Position numbers and translations under genes: made by a program. Under the pieces are notes generated by a model. The model did no database searches. It was not told the DNA's origin and saw only the letters and a program-made list of their open reading frames with translations. 64,000 bases of DNA from JBPRGG01 sp051418075. GTDB taxonomy: Bacteria; Bacteroidota; Bacteroidia; Cytophagales; Cyclobacteriaceae. Positions within the stretch are counted from its first letter, which is position 1. Each line of letters begins with the position of its first letter. The stretch covers positions 1 through 64,000 of the forward strand of contig JBPRGG010000042.1 of assembly GCA_051418075.1 (NCBI GenBank), given 5' to 3'. Shown here piece after piece: positions 1-8,406 of the stretch.

Positions 1-325
1 ATTTCACAGTGGCATAACCATATATCGGATGTAATCGTACAAAACGCTCGATGCTGGTATATTCATTATTTAAAACAGGCCCTAATAACTGGGAACAGGT
101 ATAAACCTGATTGACATTGATGTCATCGGTCTTAGAAGTCCTGGATATCCGGTAAATCTTCTTGTAATCCTTATGAAATCTATCAAAGCTGTACTCGAAA
201 AAGGTATACTGAAAAATAAGAATTGCTGCTATCAGGCTGATAGTAAGCCCTGAAAAATTGATCAAAAAATACCTTTGATTTTTCAGGATATTTCTAAAGG
301 CAAGCTTTAAAAGGTAGAATAGCAT
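1..325 (-). CDS. ABC transporter permease, MacB/FtsX type, N-terminal part (runs off window)
   Basis: The frame starts at an ATG at 325 and stays open to the left edge, so only about 108 residues are visible. They begin MLFYLLKLAFRNILKNQRYF, the usual N-terminus of this family: a short amphipathic stretch, a transmembrane segment at about residues 20-40, then the motif DRFHKDYKKIYRI that opens the periplasmic core domain. The same motif, as FHxxxxxIYR, occurs in all the other permeases here. It is the last visible gene of a minus-strand run that includes the permeases ending at 3133 and 726. The substrate is unknown. The family call is firm; the completeness of the gene cannot be judged. Confidence 0.85.
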   Translation of the reverse strand, partial: MLFYLLKLAFRNILKNQRYFLINFSGLTISLIAAILIFQYTFFEYSFDRFHKDYKKIYRISRTSKTDDINVNQVYTCSQLLGPVLNNEYTSIERFVRLHPIYGYATVK

Positions 326-428
326 AGTCTGAATTTTAATTAAACAAATTTTTTATTAAAGCCAATATTGATTTTAAGCAGTGCCAGTTAAATCTCTCGT
401 GTATTTTAAATTTGTTTCTTTTTTTACG

Positions 429-702
429 CTACTCATCTCTCAAGGCCTCTACCGGATTGCTTAAAGAAAGATGGACCTGAAGCAAAGGTTTTAAAAAGAT
501 CAAAAGCCGTCGAATCGGCCCCTACCAAATAAATCTGATCCTTTTTTTGGTGGAAATTATTGCAATTCAATTCATACCAACTGTAGCCGCCCAAAAGTAA
601 AGCAAAGGCAATTCCCAGGGCAAATCCTGCAATATTGATCAGGCTGTAGAACTTTTTGTTTCTCAGATGCCGCCAGGCAACGGTGAAATAATATTTGATC
701 AT
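429..702 (-). pseudogene. Internally deleted MacB/FtsX-type permease relic
   Basis: The frame opens with a normal permease N-terminus (MIKYYFTVAWRHLRNKKFYS, one membrane segment, then FHQKKDQIYLV). It then jumps in frame to a piece matching the end of the first core domain (ADSTAFDLFKTF) and breaks. The last 12 codons, read one frame over to a TAG at 429-431, give LSNPVEALRDE, the C-terminal signature of the intact paralogs. So about 700 codons are missing from the middle while both ends survive. It lies 23 nt downstream of the intact permease at 726-3104. It can encode at most an 89-residue truncated product. Loss of function is inferred from the architecture. Confidence 0.85.
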
Positions 703-725
703 GGTAATATATTAAGAAAAAAAAT

Positions 726-3104
726 CTACTCGTACCTCAATGCTTCTACCGGATTCGAAAAAGCAGCTTTTACAATCTGAAAACCAACAATAAATGCAGT
801 TACGCTGATTATGCTCAATAAACTCACCAAAAATACCCAACCAGAAACCTCGATTCGATAAGCAAAATTCTGTAACCAATCATTGATGATCAGATAAGCG
901 ATCGGGCTGGCGATGATGAAGGCAATCAGAATCCATTTGATCACTTGCCCGGAAAAAAGACTGATGATATTTTCAATATTAGCGCCCAATACTTTCCTGA
1001 TCCCCACCTCTTTGGTTTTTCTTTCAAAAAGCAGCAAACTAAACCCTAATATACCCATGCCTGATATGCAAATGGTTATTACCACCAAGGCCAAAAGCAA
1101 ATTAGCAGTGTTACGCTCTGAACGATATAAGTCTTCTACCTGCTTATCAGCAAATTCATATTCGAACGGAAAAGCAGGAACCATTCTCTGCCAGACATTC
1201 TCAATATATGAAATACTTTCATTTTTATTTTGGGAGGCGATACTTATCAACAAGGTATTTTGAAATCTTGGAATTACATCAAATGCCATCGGCTCTATCT
1301 TTTCTTTCAAATGCCGGTAATGGAAATCTTCCACCACACCGATGATTTTCCCTTTTCTACCGTACAGACTAAACTCCATTCCTATAGGATTTTCCACCTG
1401 CATCTGCCTTACCGCTTCCTCATTTAGAATAAACTCCCAGGGATGTTCATTTTCATCCTGGTATTGCGTAAAGGTCCGGCCACTCAATAGTTTCAATCCA
1501 AGTGTTTTGAAGTAATCATAATGAACAGAATTCCAGTGCACCAACACTTCCTGATCAGGAGACTTACCAGTCCAGTCAGCTTCACCTGCAGAAGTGATCA
1601 ACTGAACAGGTGAATAACTTGATTTACTTACGGACTGGATATTGGCGTTCTTTTGTAATTCATTTTTAAAAGATTGATACAGGTCACCTAATAAATACTC
1701 ATTTTCAGGCATGTTTAAAGGAATAGTCACCAGGTTTTCTTTATCGATGCCCAAATCTTTGGTTTTCATGAAATGGGTTTGCTGATAGAAAAAAATGGCG
1801 CAAATGATCAAAGCAATTGAAATCACATACTGAAAAGTGAGAATAGCTTTCCAGAGATTGACTCCATACACTTTCAGATCTGATTTTTGAGTCAGACCAT
1901 TTTTGACCTTTAAGCCGGAAAAGAAAATCGCGGGGAATAAATTGGGAAACAGACCAATAAACAGAAACAATAAAACCAGTGATACAACCAGAACAGCATT
2001 TCCGGTCTGAAGTTGTAAGTCTAAACTGAAATAGGCTTGCAGATATGAGATTGCAAAATGTGAAATCATTAAGGCAAACCCAATCGATAAAAATGAAATA
2101 AAGAAGGACTGTAACAAGTATTGAATTATAATTTTTTTTCTGGAAGAACCCAATAACTTTTTGATCATTATATTATGGGTTCTGTTAATACTTAATGCAG
2201 TGGACAGGTTAGTATAATTGATTGATGAAATGAATAAAATGAGTAAGGCAGTGATCCCAAATAGATAAAAATAGTATTGATCCGTTTTGGCAAAAAATTC
2301 ATCCAGCAATTCGGTACTGGTGCGCAGTTGCGTGATTGGACGTAGATAAACCTGATCCTGGTAAGATGGGTCTTCTTTAGGTAAGTGAGCGGATTTGATG
2401 CTACTGATTTTCTGGTTTAGTGAGGCTAAATTATCAGGATTGTCAATCAGGCAATAGGTATAAATTTCACTGTCGAACCATTTATCTAAAAATATTTCCC
2501 TGCTCATAATTAAGGGTACTTCAATCGGCATAATAATCTCAAAGTCCAGGTGAGAATTTTCCGGCAGGTCTTCGATTACGGCTCGTACTGTGGTGTTAAA
2601 CAGGTTATCCACTAAAAAATCTTCACCGACAGGATTCTGTCCACCAAAATATTTCTCAGCGATTTTCCGGGTGATGATTACCGAAAAAGTTTCTTTAAGT
2701 GCCTCTCTGGGCGATCCGTAAATTACCGGAAGGTCAAATACGGAAAAAAAAGCCGTATCTAAAGCTACTATTTTCTTTTCCACATGCTTTTGATCCTGGT
2801 TTTGAAATACAAGATGCTTCATATGATGAAGACGGGTAGTTGCTTCAATTTCAGGATAATTTACCAGTTCATCAGCTAATGGTGCCGGGGTTAAGGACCA
2901 TTTTTGCTGGTCATTTTGTTGCTCAACCCTTACAATTCGGTCTGCATGCTTGTAATCCTGGTCATAACTTAATTCTTGTTGAATCCATAAGATGATGATA
3001 AGAATACATGAAATTCCGAGGGAGATGCTTAAAAGATTGAGCCCAAATAATTTCCAGTTTCTGAGGATGTATTTTAATTCGGTAATGATAGTTTGATAAA
3101 GCAT
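726..3104 (-). CDS. ABC transporter permease, double MacB/FtsX type
   Basis: A 792-residue inner membrane protein made of two MacB-like halves: a membrane segment at about 20-42, a periplasmic core domain (about 50-250), three segments (about 285-420), a fifth at about 425-445, a second core domain (about 455-640) and three final segments. The motif ERKTKEVGIRKVLGA near residue 690 is the cytoplasmic FtsX coupling region, and the protein ends NPVEALRYE. Family members use an ABC ATPase to drive mechanical work on periplasmic or outer membrane substrates rather than classical import. It lies 28 nt downstream of the permease at 3133 and is probably cotranscribed with it. No ATPase gene is adjacent. 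Substrate unknown. Confidence 0.9.
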   Translation of the reverse strand: MLYQTIITELKYILRNWKLFGLNLLSISLGISCILIIILWIQQELSYDQDYKHADRIVRVEQQNDQQKWSLTPAPLADELVNYPEIEATTRLHHMKHLVFQNQDQKHVEKKIVALDTAFFSVFDLPVIYGSPREALKETFSVIITRKIAEKYFGGQNPVGEDFLVDNLFNTTVRAVIEDLPENSHLDFEIIMPIEVPLIMSREIFLDKWFDSEIYTYCLIDNPDNLASLNQKISSIKSAHLPKEDPSYQDQVYLRPITQLRTSTELLDEFFAKTDQYYFYLFGITALLILFISSINYTNLSTALSINRTHNIMIKKLLGSSRKKIIIQYLLQSFFISFLSIGFALMISHFAISYLQAYFSLDLQLQTGNAVLVVSLVLLFLFIGLFPNLFPAIFFSGLKVKNGLTQKSDLKVYGVNLWKAILTFQYVISIALIICAIFFYQQTHFMKTKDLGIDKENLVTIPLNMPENEYLLGDLYQSFKNELQKNANIQSVSKSSYSPVQLITSAGEADWTGKSPDQEVLVHWNSVHYDYFKTLGLKLLSGRTFTQYQDENEHPWEFILNEEAVRQMQVENPIGMEFSLYGRKGKIIGVVEDFHYRHLKEKIEPMAFDVIPRFQNTLLISIASQNKNESISYIENVWQRMVPAFPFEYEFADKQVEDLYRSERNTANLLLALVVITICISGMGILGFSLLLFERKTKEVGIRKVLGANIENIISLFSGQVIKWILIAFIIASPIAYLIINDWLQNFAYRIEVSGWVFLVSLLSIISVTAFIVGFQIVKAAFSNPVEALRYE

Positions 3105-3132
3105 GCTGTAAAAATTAGTGAGTATCTATTCA

Positions 3133-5427
3133 TTATTCATTTTTTAATGCTTCCACTGGATTGGTCAGAGCTGCTTTGAGGGTTTGGTAGCTGATCGTGC
3201 CGAATGCGATCAGCATAGTTAATGCTCCGGCCAAAGCAAAGATCCACCATTCGATGGCAGTTCGGAAGGCAAATTCCTGAAGCCACTTTTGCATCATGAA
3301 ATAGGCAATAGGCGAGGCCACAATAAATGCTATAATTAAATTCAGGACCAATCTTCGGTTCAGTAAATAAAAAATTTGTGACAGGTTTGAACCTACTACT
3401 TTTCGAATGGCTATTTCTTTGGTTCGTTGATGGGATGCATTCCAGGAAAAGGCAAACAGCCCAAAGTTGGCAATTATCAGTGAACCTATCATAAAGGCCA
3501 GGATAATTTTAAATAAAGCCAGATCTTCTTCATGCCGTTTTAATAAATCCTGATCCACGATTTTATACCGAAACCTGGATTGAAATAGCTGCTTCCATTC
3601 TTTTTCCAGCAAATTTAATGTTGCACCAAGATATTCCTGTTCATACTTCACCATCATCATGGGCTGATCTTCTTCCACCTGAACCATCACATTAGGAATC
3701 TCTTTTTTAAGCGAATAGATGTTGAAATCTTTAATCAAGCCCAGAATTTCCCGGTCAGTATTGGGAAACAATGTGCCAACAGGGTTGGTCAGGTCTAAAT
3801 TTCGGGCAAACTTTTGATTGATATAAACCCCTTTCCGATCATTGGTAAATTTTCCTTCCACCAGTTCAAATCCAACCGTGGCCATATAATCCTGATCTCC
3901 TAAAAACAGGTAACTGGTATACAATTCGCCATTGGGTAGCTTATCCATAATGATGATATTGTCTGAAATCGGATTGCCACTGCCAAGCGCCGCCCGCTCA
4001 ATCAAAGTATTTCGCAGCAACTCCTGCTTAAAAGCTGCCAGCTTATTTCGCTCCTCTTTGTCTGGAGGCATCACCTGCACCAGATGTCGGTTAAAACCCA
4101 AAGGCTTGTTCTTGATAAAATTGATCTGTTTGATAAATATGAGGGAAGCAATGATTAAACCAATGGCCAGGGTATACTGCAGGGTGAAAATGGACCAAAT
4201 GCCTCCGGAACTTTTTGGCTTTAGGTTTTTAAGCAGTCCCAATGGTTTAATGGAAGCTAATTTTTGCGAAAAAACCAGGAGAATGATCAATGAAACCAAC
4301 ACCATCAAACCGAAGAATAGCAGGATCAGATCATTTTTAAGATAGTAATCCATTTGATAGGATACCTGAAAAGTTTCTGAAAATGACTGGTGTAGCCAGG
4401 AAACCAGGACATATGTCAAAGCCCATGATATAGCGATCAGTATAAGTATTTCTACAAAGACCATGGCCAGAAAATGTCTCCTGTTTCCTCCCAGTGTTTT
4501 TCGGATACCAAACTCCTTACAGCGAGCGTTGGTATATAGGCTATAAAGGCTTATGAAATTATACAAGGAAATAAAAATGATAAAGACCGTCACCAATACA
4601 TTGGTTTCTACTAAGGAATAATTACCTGCTACCTGATGTTTTCCTGGCTCAGGATTGTTAAAATAGGCATCTTTCAACTGTTGCAGATGATATTTTACAC
4701 TTTTTTTGTCAAAAGGTTTAGCGATGTTTGAGTTCTGATTAATTTTTTGCTCGAAGTGATGCGCCGAAGCTTTTTCATCCAATAAAACATAACAGGAGCC
4801 ACTTTTATGCTGCTGCAGTAAATCCTCAAAATAAACCACGGCATCAAATTGCAGGTGGGAATTTTCCTGGAGTGGCTCTATAATTCCGGACACCATCAGT
4901 AAATTTTTATTCTTCTTGTCAATCAATTCTAGGGTGGTATTCAGGATTTTTTCAGTGCTGGTTATTTTATCGGCTGTTTTCCTGGTGAGTATGATCTGAC
5001 CAGGTTTTATGGTCGGGGCAGAACCATTTGCCAATGGGAAATTAAAAAGCTGGAAAAATGCTGCATCGGTGGCAATAACTTTCAGTTCTTCTGTCTGCTC
5101 ACTGCCATATTTCAATTGGATTTGGCTGGTGAGGTCGTAGATTTTACAGACTTGTTTAACTTCAATATAATGTTGCTCCAGGTAATCAGCTGCCTGAAAG
5201 GGTATATTGGAAAACTGTTCCCGGTCACCAAATGGATCATCGGTAAATACGCGATAGATCTGATTTTTATAAGGATGAAAATTATCTGTATTCAATTCAT
5301 GCAGGTTGTAACCGGTCAGCAGTGTAACAAAGGAGAAGCCAATGGCTAAACTAAAAATAATGATCGCTGCATAAAGGCGGTTTCTCCAGATGCTGCGTAA
5401 GGCGAATATAAAGTAATGTCTGATCAT
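3133..5427 (-). CDS. ABC transporter permease, double MacB/FtsX type
   Basis: 764 residues, slightly shorter than its neighbours, with the same two-halved plan. It starts MIRHYFIFALRSIWRNRLYA, has FHPYKNQIYRVF at the start of the first core domain, the coupling motif HQRTKEIAIRKVVGS near residue 670, and ends NPVEALKNE. The second core domain carries the usual IGL/IGV-type segment (EILGLIKDFNIYSLK). It is the first gene of the minus-strand permease run, so a promoter is expected in the gap to 5812, though none was recognised. The sequence is clearly diverged from the 726-3104 paralog, so this is not a recent duplication. The transported or extracted substrate cannot be predicted. Confidence 0.9.
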   Translation of the reverse strand: MIRHYFIFALRSIWRNRLYAAIIIFSLAIGFSFVTLLTGYNLHELNTDNFHPYKNQIYRVFTDDPFGDREQFSNIPFQAADYLEQHYIEVKQVCKIYDLTSQIQLKYGSEQTEELKVIATDAAFFQLFNFPLANGSAPTIKPGQIILTRKTADKITSTEKILNTTLELIDKKNKNLLMVSGIIEPLQENSHLQFDAVVYFEDLLQQHKSGSCYVLLDEKASAHHFEQKINQNSNIAKPFDKKSVKYHLQQLKDAYFNNPEPGKHQVAGNYSLVETNVLVTVFIIFISLYNFISLYSLYTNARCKEFGIRKTLGGNRRHFLAMVFVEILILIAISWALTYVLVSWLHQSFSETFQVSYQMDYYLKNDLILLFFGLMVLVSLIILLVFSQKLASIKPLGLLKNLKPKSSGGIWSIFTLQYTLAIGLIIASLIFIKQINFIKNKPLGFNRHLVQVMPPDKEERNKLAAFKQELLRNTLIERAALGSGNPISDNIIIMDKLPNGELYTSYLFLGDQDYMATVGFELVEGKFTNDRKGVYINQKFARNLDLTNPVGTLFPNTDREILGLIKDFNIYSLKKEIPNVMVQVEEDQPMMMVKYEQEYLGATLNLLEKEWKQLFQSRFRYKIVDQDLLKRHEEDLALFKIILAFMIGSLIIANFGLFAFSWNASHQRTKEIAIRKVVGSNLSQIFYLLNRRLVLNLIIAFIVASPIAYFMMQKWLQEFAFRTAIEWWIFALAGALTMLIAFGTISYQTLKAALTNPVEALKNE

Positions 5428-5812
5428 GCCATGATGGGTTAGGAGCCTGCTGCTAAAAATGTTATAAAAATATCATGCCAAAAGTGTTTTTGTTATCCTA
5501 ATCATTCAATGCTATTGTTTTCATCATGATAAAATAATGAGCGACCGTTACCGAACAATACCGACCGGTGGCGGGCAAATTTCTGAACTATGATGAGATG
5601 ATTACCTGATTAGCATGATCAGGGATTTTTCTTTAGTCTTCACTATGAATCAATTGATTTTTTGATACGTCTGATTCAATTTCCCATTCGGTTGGGAAAA
5701 TGAAACATTATACCCCCTCTATATCATTCAGAGGCTATAAAGGGAAAATTATTATTAAAATCAAGAATTTATATAAATTTAAGGATCTAATTCCTTAAAA
5801 TTATAAAAATAT
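5428..5812. other. Divergent intergenic region
   Basis: An AT-rich gap between a leftward permease and a rightward ATPase gene. It should hold promoters for both, but no TAnnTTTG element at a convincing distance was found. It contains the short hairpin listed at 5680-5699 and a GC-richer tract at about 5541-5575 rich in CCGNNACCG-like words. No gene is seen. Confidence 0.5.
5680..5699. other. Hairpin in ATPase leader region
   Basis: TTTCCCA and TGGGAAA form a perfect 7 bp stem around the 6 nt loop TTCGGT. It is not followed by a T run on either strand, so it is not a typical terminator. It could sit in the 5' leader of the gene at 5813. Role unknown. Confidence 0.35.
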
Positions 5813-6976
5813 ATGGATTACATTCCGAGTATTTACCTAAATTTACGGAATATGATCCCGAGAATCATTCAATCACACATCCAGGGTGATTTTTTCAAAG
5901 GAAAAATTATTCATATTCCTGGGGCACGGCAGGTGGGAAAAACCACCTTAATGGATAAGATATCTGCAGAGATTTCTGCTAAAATTATATGGTTAAATGG
6001 AGATGAACCTGATGTACGCCAAATGTTTCACCAGGCAACTTCTACCCAGTTGGGAAACATGATCGGCGATCGGCGAGTGGTCATCGTAGATGAAGCGCAA
6101 CGTATTGAGAATATTGGGATTAGCTTAAAGTTATTAGTGGATAATTTTCCGGATAAGCAAATAATTGCCACCGGATCCTCTGCTTTTGATCTGGCCAATA
6201 AGATCAATGAACCCTTAACCGGCAGGAAAATTGAGTACCAGCTATTTCCAATCTGTTTTGCTGAAATGGTCAATCACCATGGGCTGATTCAAGAAAAAAG
6301 ATTATTGGAAAACAGATTAATTTATGGATATTATCCTGAAGTAGTCACCAGTCCGGGTAATGAAACTGAAGTGTTGAAAAGACTTTCTGATGCTTATCTC
6401 TATAAGGATATTTTCCTGCTTGAAAACATCAAAAAACCGGTGCTTATTGAAAAATTGATTCAGGCCCTGGCGCTGCAAACAGGCAATGAAATATCTGCCA
6501 ACGAGTTGGGGCAGATCATTGGGGCTGATGCCAAAACCGTAGAAAAATACATTGACCTGCTGGAAAAAGCCTATATCATATTCAAACTTCCTTCATACTC
6601 CAGGAATTTAAGAAATGAAATTAAAAAAGGTCGCAAAATTTATTTTTATGATAATGGCATCAGGAATGCGGTGATCAGAAATTTCAATCATGTCAATCTG
6701 CGGCAGGATATTGGTGCATTGTGGGAAAATTTCCTGGTAAGCGAACGGGTAAAATCTACCTCCTATCAAAAACTATGGCTCAACAGGTACTTCTGGCGTA
6801 CCCATACTCAGCAGGAAATTGATTATATTGAGGAATACGGTGGAAAACTATATGCCTTTGAATTCAAGTGGCGCAGTAAGAAAAAAGCTAAATTTCCCCG
6901 GTCATTTGTTGAGAGTTATCCGGAAAGTAGTACCGAAATAATAGATAAGGAGAATTATCCGGAATTTTTACTATAA
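5813..6976 (+). CDS. ATP-binding protein, AAA_14 / DUF4143 family
   Basis: 387 residues. The Walker A motif GARQVGKTT is at 37-45 and Walker B VVIVDEAQ at 89-96, followed by a sensor-like ATGSSAFDL. The C-terminal half (about 190-345) matches the DUF4143 type: a winged-helix-like segment (NEISANELGQIIGADAKTVE), then a nuclease-like fold ending in FEFKWRSKKK. Such proteins are common in bacteria and archaea, often in variable regions, and their biological role is poorly defined. A start at the internal Met (residue 14, IPRIIQSHI) is possible because many relatives begin there. It is a single gene facing away from the permeases. The domain call is firm; no function is proposed. Confidence 0.85.
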   Translation: MDYIPSIYLNLRNMIPRIIQSHIQGDFFKGKIIHIPGARQVGKTTLMDKISAEISAKIIWLNGDEPDVRQMFHQATSTQLGNMIGDRRVVIVDEAQRIENIGISLKLLVDNFPDKQIIATGSSAFDLANKINEPLTGRKIEYQLFPICFAEMVNHHGLIQEKRLLENRLIYGYYPEVVTSPGNETEVLKRLSDAYLYKDIFLLENIKKPVLIEKLIQALALQTGNEISANELGQIIGADAKTVEKYIDLLEKAYIIFKLPSYSRNLRNEIKKGRKIYFYDNGIRNAVIRNFNHVNLRQDIGALWENFLVSERVKSTSYQKLWLNRYFWRTHTQQEIDYIEEYGGKLYAFEFKWRSKKKAKFPRSFVESYPESSTEIIDKENYPEFLL

Positions 6977-7118
6977 GCATATATTTCCGAACCTGTTTAA
7001 TCTGTTTCGGCATCTGTTTCTTGGTTTTCTGCAAGAATAAAGGTCTTCAGTCCTCATAAGTCTTACTGGATCAGTGGCTTTCTAATTGCTTCAATTACCC
7101 CGAAATTAATCCGTGCAA

Positions 7119-7175
7119 TAACCCCTTATATTTGCAGGTAAAAAAGCAAAACGTGTTATGACGAGGGAGTGAACT
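7119..7175 (+). repeat. Imperfect direct repeat, copy A
   Basis: Begins TAACCCCTTA and ends GAACT, with GTAAAAAAG in the middle. It aligns over about 57 nt with 7385-7442 at roughly 70 percent identity by eye. The two copies flank about 210 bp of unassigned sequence. Confidence 0.5.
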
Positions 7176-7384
7176 TAAAAATCTCACCACAAAAGTCATA
7201 AAAGCCAAGTCACACTGATTCCCAGCATCGGCCTGTGCGCTGGAAAGAAGGGTCCGGTGAGGCAAGTAGAAAGTGGTTTTAAGTAACCGATCGTTTGAAA
7301 CGCATACTGCTATCATTGACCGGATACTTCTTGCCCGACTCTACAGGACTGTTAGGGGTCATCACCTACGAATTCCTTCAATAT

Positions 7385-7442
7385 TAACCCCTTAAGTTTC
7401 CACGTAAAAAAGTAAATCTGGTAAAAACTGGGTGGTTGAACT
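7385..7442 (+). repeat. Imperfect direct repeat, copy B
   Basis: Shares TAACCCCTTA, GTAAAAAAG and the terminal TTGAACT/GTGAACT with copy A at 7119-7175, in the same orientation. It is directly followed by the hairpin at 7450-7468. It could mark the end of a decayed mobile or structured element. Confidence 0.5.
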
Positions 7443-7449
7443 CGTGGGA

Positions 7450-7468
7450 CCCCGGAATAAATCCGGGG
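7450..7468 (+). terminator. Perfect GC-rich hairpin, possible terminator
   Basis: CCCCGGA and TCCGGGG pair perfectly around the loop ATAAA. It is followed on the plus strand by AGGTCTATTTTATATCTTT, which is T-rich but not a clean T run. It is far from the end of the ATPase gene (6976), so its connection to a transcript is uncertain. Confidence 0.4.
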
Positions 7469-7751
7469 AGGTCTATTTTATATCTTTCTGAAAATGAACT
7501 ATAGTTTTCAAATTCGTTATATTGGAACAAAAAAATCACAAAAAAAGTATTTCTATTATTTGTTAAAGTATTACAACTATTGTGTCTTTGTTTACTTGAT
7601 AATTAGTATGTTTTCAACTTTTCCAATAGGATGAAGGAAGCACGATTAATGAGTATGCCTAAGTTCATCATCGAACTATGCGAATATCATAACAGGATAA
7701 CTTCTACAAATATTAAATATGAAATCGTATCAATAAAATAGAGTCTCTATC

Positions 7752-8173
7752 TTACTCACTCCTCAGCGCCTCCACCGGATGAAAATTTTAAAAAAATCCG
7801 GGCTGGCAAACTGACCTTTCGCCTTGGTATATTGGCCGTTGCCATAGGAAAGCCTGAATTCGCCGAATTCCTCGGCCGGCATTACGGATGCAGCCAGTTC
7901 AATATCCGGAACTTCATCTTTTAATGTTTCCGCCAACTGGTCCGGTGTGCTGGGCCAGGTTTGTATTTCATTATCCAGGAATTGATTGGTCATCACCTGG
8001 TACAGTTGGTTATCAAATTGATGAAATTTGTCTATTTTCAGTTCACTGTTCACCCAAAAATAAATGAGCAATACCGAAGTTAATCCAGTGGATAAGCCAA
8101 TCAGGTTGATAAAAAAGGAAGAGCGATTTCGTTTAAAGCTTCGCAGGGCTAAAATTATGTTATGTCTGAACAT
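7752..8173 (-). pseudogene. Internally deleted MacB/FtsX-type permease relic
   Basis: About 133 residues of a normal permease N-terminus are intact: MFRHNIILALRSFKRNRSSF, a membrane segment, FHQFDNQLYQVM, and most of the first core subdomain up to SPDFFKIF. Immediately after this the original frame reads only IRWRR and stops. Shifted by one base, the same DNA reads HPVEALRSE and a TAA at 7752-7754, the C-terminus of the intact paralogs. So the whole interior is gone and the ends are fused out of frame. The N-terminus resembles the intact permease at 20602 most. Not expected to be functional. Confidence 0.85.
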
Positions 8174-8406
8174 GTTATAACTTTACCTTTGGCTAAACCA
8201 ATAATATGCCAGAATCAAAAAGGGCTGTACAAACAATCCTGAAAGGTTGAACTATTCGAGTCTGGTCGATGATGGTCGCTGGCGGACGAGGCCGAAAATG
8301 GAATTTTTTGGCTGAGCTATGTTGAACAGGTAGAAAACCGACTTCAGATTTATCGAAATAATTGATAAGTGCTTTGGGCCAGCTATAGCTCAATTACCCT
8401 CTTTTT
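8174..8406. other. Intergenic region upstream of the permease relic
   Basis: 233 bp between the permease relic and the end of the sensor kinase gene. It contains the tract CGCTGGCGGACG at 8277-8288, part of which recurs at 26666-26673. No gene and no clear terminator seen. Confidence 0.4.

Larger units (their letters stand above)
6977..7751. other. Non-coding island between ATPase gene and permease relic
   Basis: 775 bp with no convincing gene. The 73-codon minus-strand frame at 7095-7316 has no recognisable signature. The stretch 7100-7470 is more GC-rich than its flanks and holds two imperfect direct repeats (7119-7175 and 7385-7442) and a perfect hairpin at 7450-7468. The part from about 7475 to 7751 is AT-rich and featureless. 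Confidence 0.6.

Noticed and set aside
7095..7316. 73-codon minus-strand frame in the non-coding island
   Set aside because: No recognisable motif, no promoter, composition of the region better explained by repeats and hairpin; called non-coding.
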